Shown here: piece after piece, positions 5,438 to 5,987 of the stretch
Position numbering within the stretch: position 1 is the first letter of the stretch
How the letters are laid out: every line of letters begins with the position of its first letter
DNA from: MFZZ01 sp964610165
GTDB lineage: Bacteria; Patescibacteriota; Microgenomatia; UBA1406; GWC2-37-13
Assembly: GCA_964610165.1 (NCBI GenBank)
Contig: CAZSUZ010000048.1
Coordinates: forward strand, 1-5,987
Length of the DNA: 5,987 nucleotides
Direction: 5' to 3'
Notes under the pieces: generated by a model
The model's database searches: none
Seen by the model: the letters and a program-made list of their open reading frames with translations, nothing else
What the model was told of the DNA's origin: nothing
Position numbers and translations under genes: made by a program

Positions 5438-5987
5438 ATGTTTAAAACTGCTTTTAATAAAATTGAGAAGTATTTAAAGTTAATACGAAATGGTGTATTC
5501 ATTGTATCAATTTTAATAACTATCATATATCTTTTTTCTTATTTTATCTCTAAAGATAGAATCATCATTAATGATGATTTATTAAATCAAAAGAGAACAG
5601 AAATGTATGCTAAGGTAAATGATCCTAAACTGCAAGAAACTGAATTAGGACAGGTCCAAATGTGGACATTCAAATCATCTTTTTGTTATATGGTCGGAGA
5701 ATTTTGCAATAATAATCCTGAAAATTCCCTTAATAACTTTGATACAAGTTTAATGGGTAAAGTAACTAATATTATGGTAGCACCTTACGCCAATCCACCT
5801 GCTTCTGGCGTAATTTGGGCATATGAAGGCTTAAATAAGGCAGGTTTTGTTCCCCAAACTTATGCACAAGGTGTGGGGTTTTACGCATTACAACCTCTAG
5901 CACCGATCTGGAAAGTATTTCGTAATATCTCCTATATGATTTTAGTATTAATTACAGTCATTATTGGTTTTGTAATTATGTTTCAAT
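5438..5987 (+). CDS. Polytopic membrane protein, VirB6/TrbL-like component of a CPR type IV secretion-like system (partial, 3' end outside window)
   Basis: An open frame of 183 codons runs off the right edge. The product has a basic N-terminus, a first transmembrane segment (about 19-37) and an outside loop of about 120 residues with Cys83 and Cys90. A second transmembrane segment (about 160-182) follows the phrase AQGVGFYALQPLAPIWKVFRN. From memory, that phrase plus the following helix resembles a widespread CPR membrane protein found near VirB4-like ATPases and often described as VirB6-like. I could not test this, and the diagnostic later helices are missing. VirB6/TrbL proteins form part of the inner-membrane channel of type IV secretion systems. 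Two upstream secreted enzymes, one VirB1-like, are consistent with such a locus. The start follows a promoter directly and no earlier in-frame start fits better. Confidence 0.6.
   Translation, partial: MFKTAFNKIEKYLKLIRNGVFIVSILITIIYLFSYFISKDRIIINDDLLNQKRTEMYAKVNDPKLQETELGQVQMWTFKSSFCYMVGEFCNNNPENSLNNFDTSLMGKVTNIMVAPYANPPASGVIWAYEGLNKAGFVPQTYAQGVGFYALQPLAPIWKVFRNISYMILVLITVIIGFVIMFQ

Noticed and set aside
1..5987. Alternative genetic code (TGA as Gly or Trp), as in some CPR lineages.
   Set aside because: No in-frame TGA occurs in any of the genes, TGG is used for Trp, GGN for Gly, and TGA at 4080-4082 acts as a stop.

Overview
This AT-rich window (roughly two thirds A+T by eye) most likely comes from a Patescibacteria/CPR bacterium, possibly of the Microgenomates type. 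That placement is inferred from the style of the proteins, not from a marker gene: a Clp ATPase with a long low-complexity N-terminal extension, compact head-to-tail genes with almost no Shine-Dalgarno signal, and secreted enzymes beside a VirB6-like membrane protein. The standard code fits throughout: TGG encodes Trp, and TGA acts as a stop at 4080-4082.

Layout. Positions 2740 down to 1 (minus strand) hold the first 913 codons of a two-AAA+ Clp ATPase of ClpC type, cut by the window edge. A divergent promoter region of 36 bases (2741-2776) separates it from a tight four-gene plus-strand operon (2777-5361). The operon encodes a secreted C39-like cysteine peptidase, a small single-pass membrane protein, a secreted cysteine-rich lytic transglycosylase-like protein, and a second small single-pass membrane protein. 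A 76-base gap containing a good sigma70-type promoter follows. The last gene (5438 to the right edge) is the start of a polytopic membrane protein resembling the VirB6-like proteins of CPR type IV secretion loci.

How the genes may work together. The operon reads as two copies of one two-gene module (secreted enzyme plus small anchored protein). The two enzymes have unrelated catalytic domains but the same front end: a signal peptide, the motif EIFEDFLDIFFKPPK encoded by a perfectly identical 45-nt stretch, and a Pro/Thr/Ser/Asn-rich linker. The natural hypothesis is that the motif docks different wall- or peptide-cleaving enzymes onto a common envelope machine, perhaps a secretion or pilus apparatus involving the VirB6-like protein. 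This shared N-terminal module is the best candidate for something undescribed here.

The clp gene has its own oddities: five 12-residue YNGIG repeats, an Asn/Gln-rich tract, a His in place of the usual Tyr in the first pore loop, and a predicted transcription start exactly on its first ATG.
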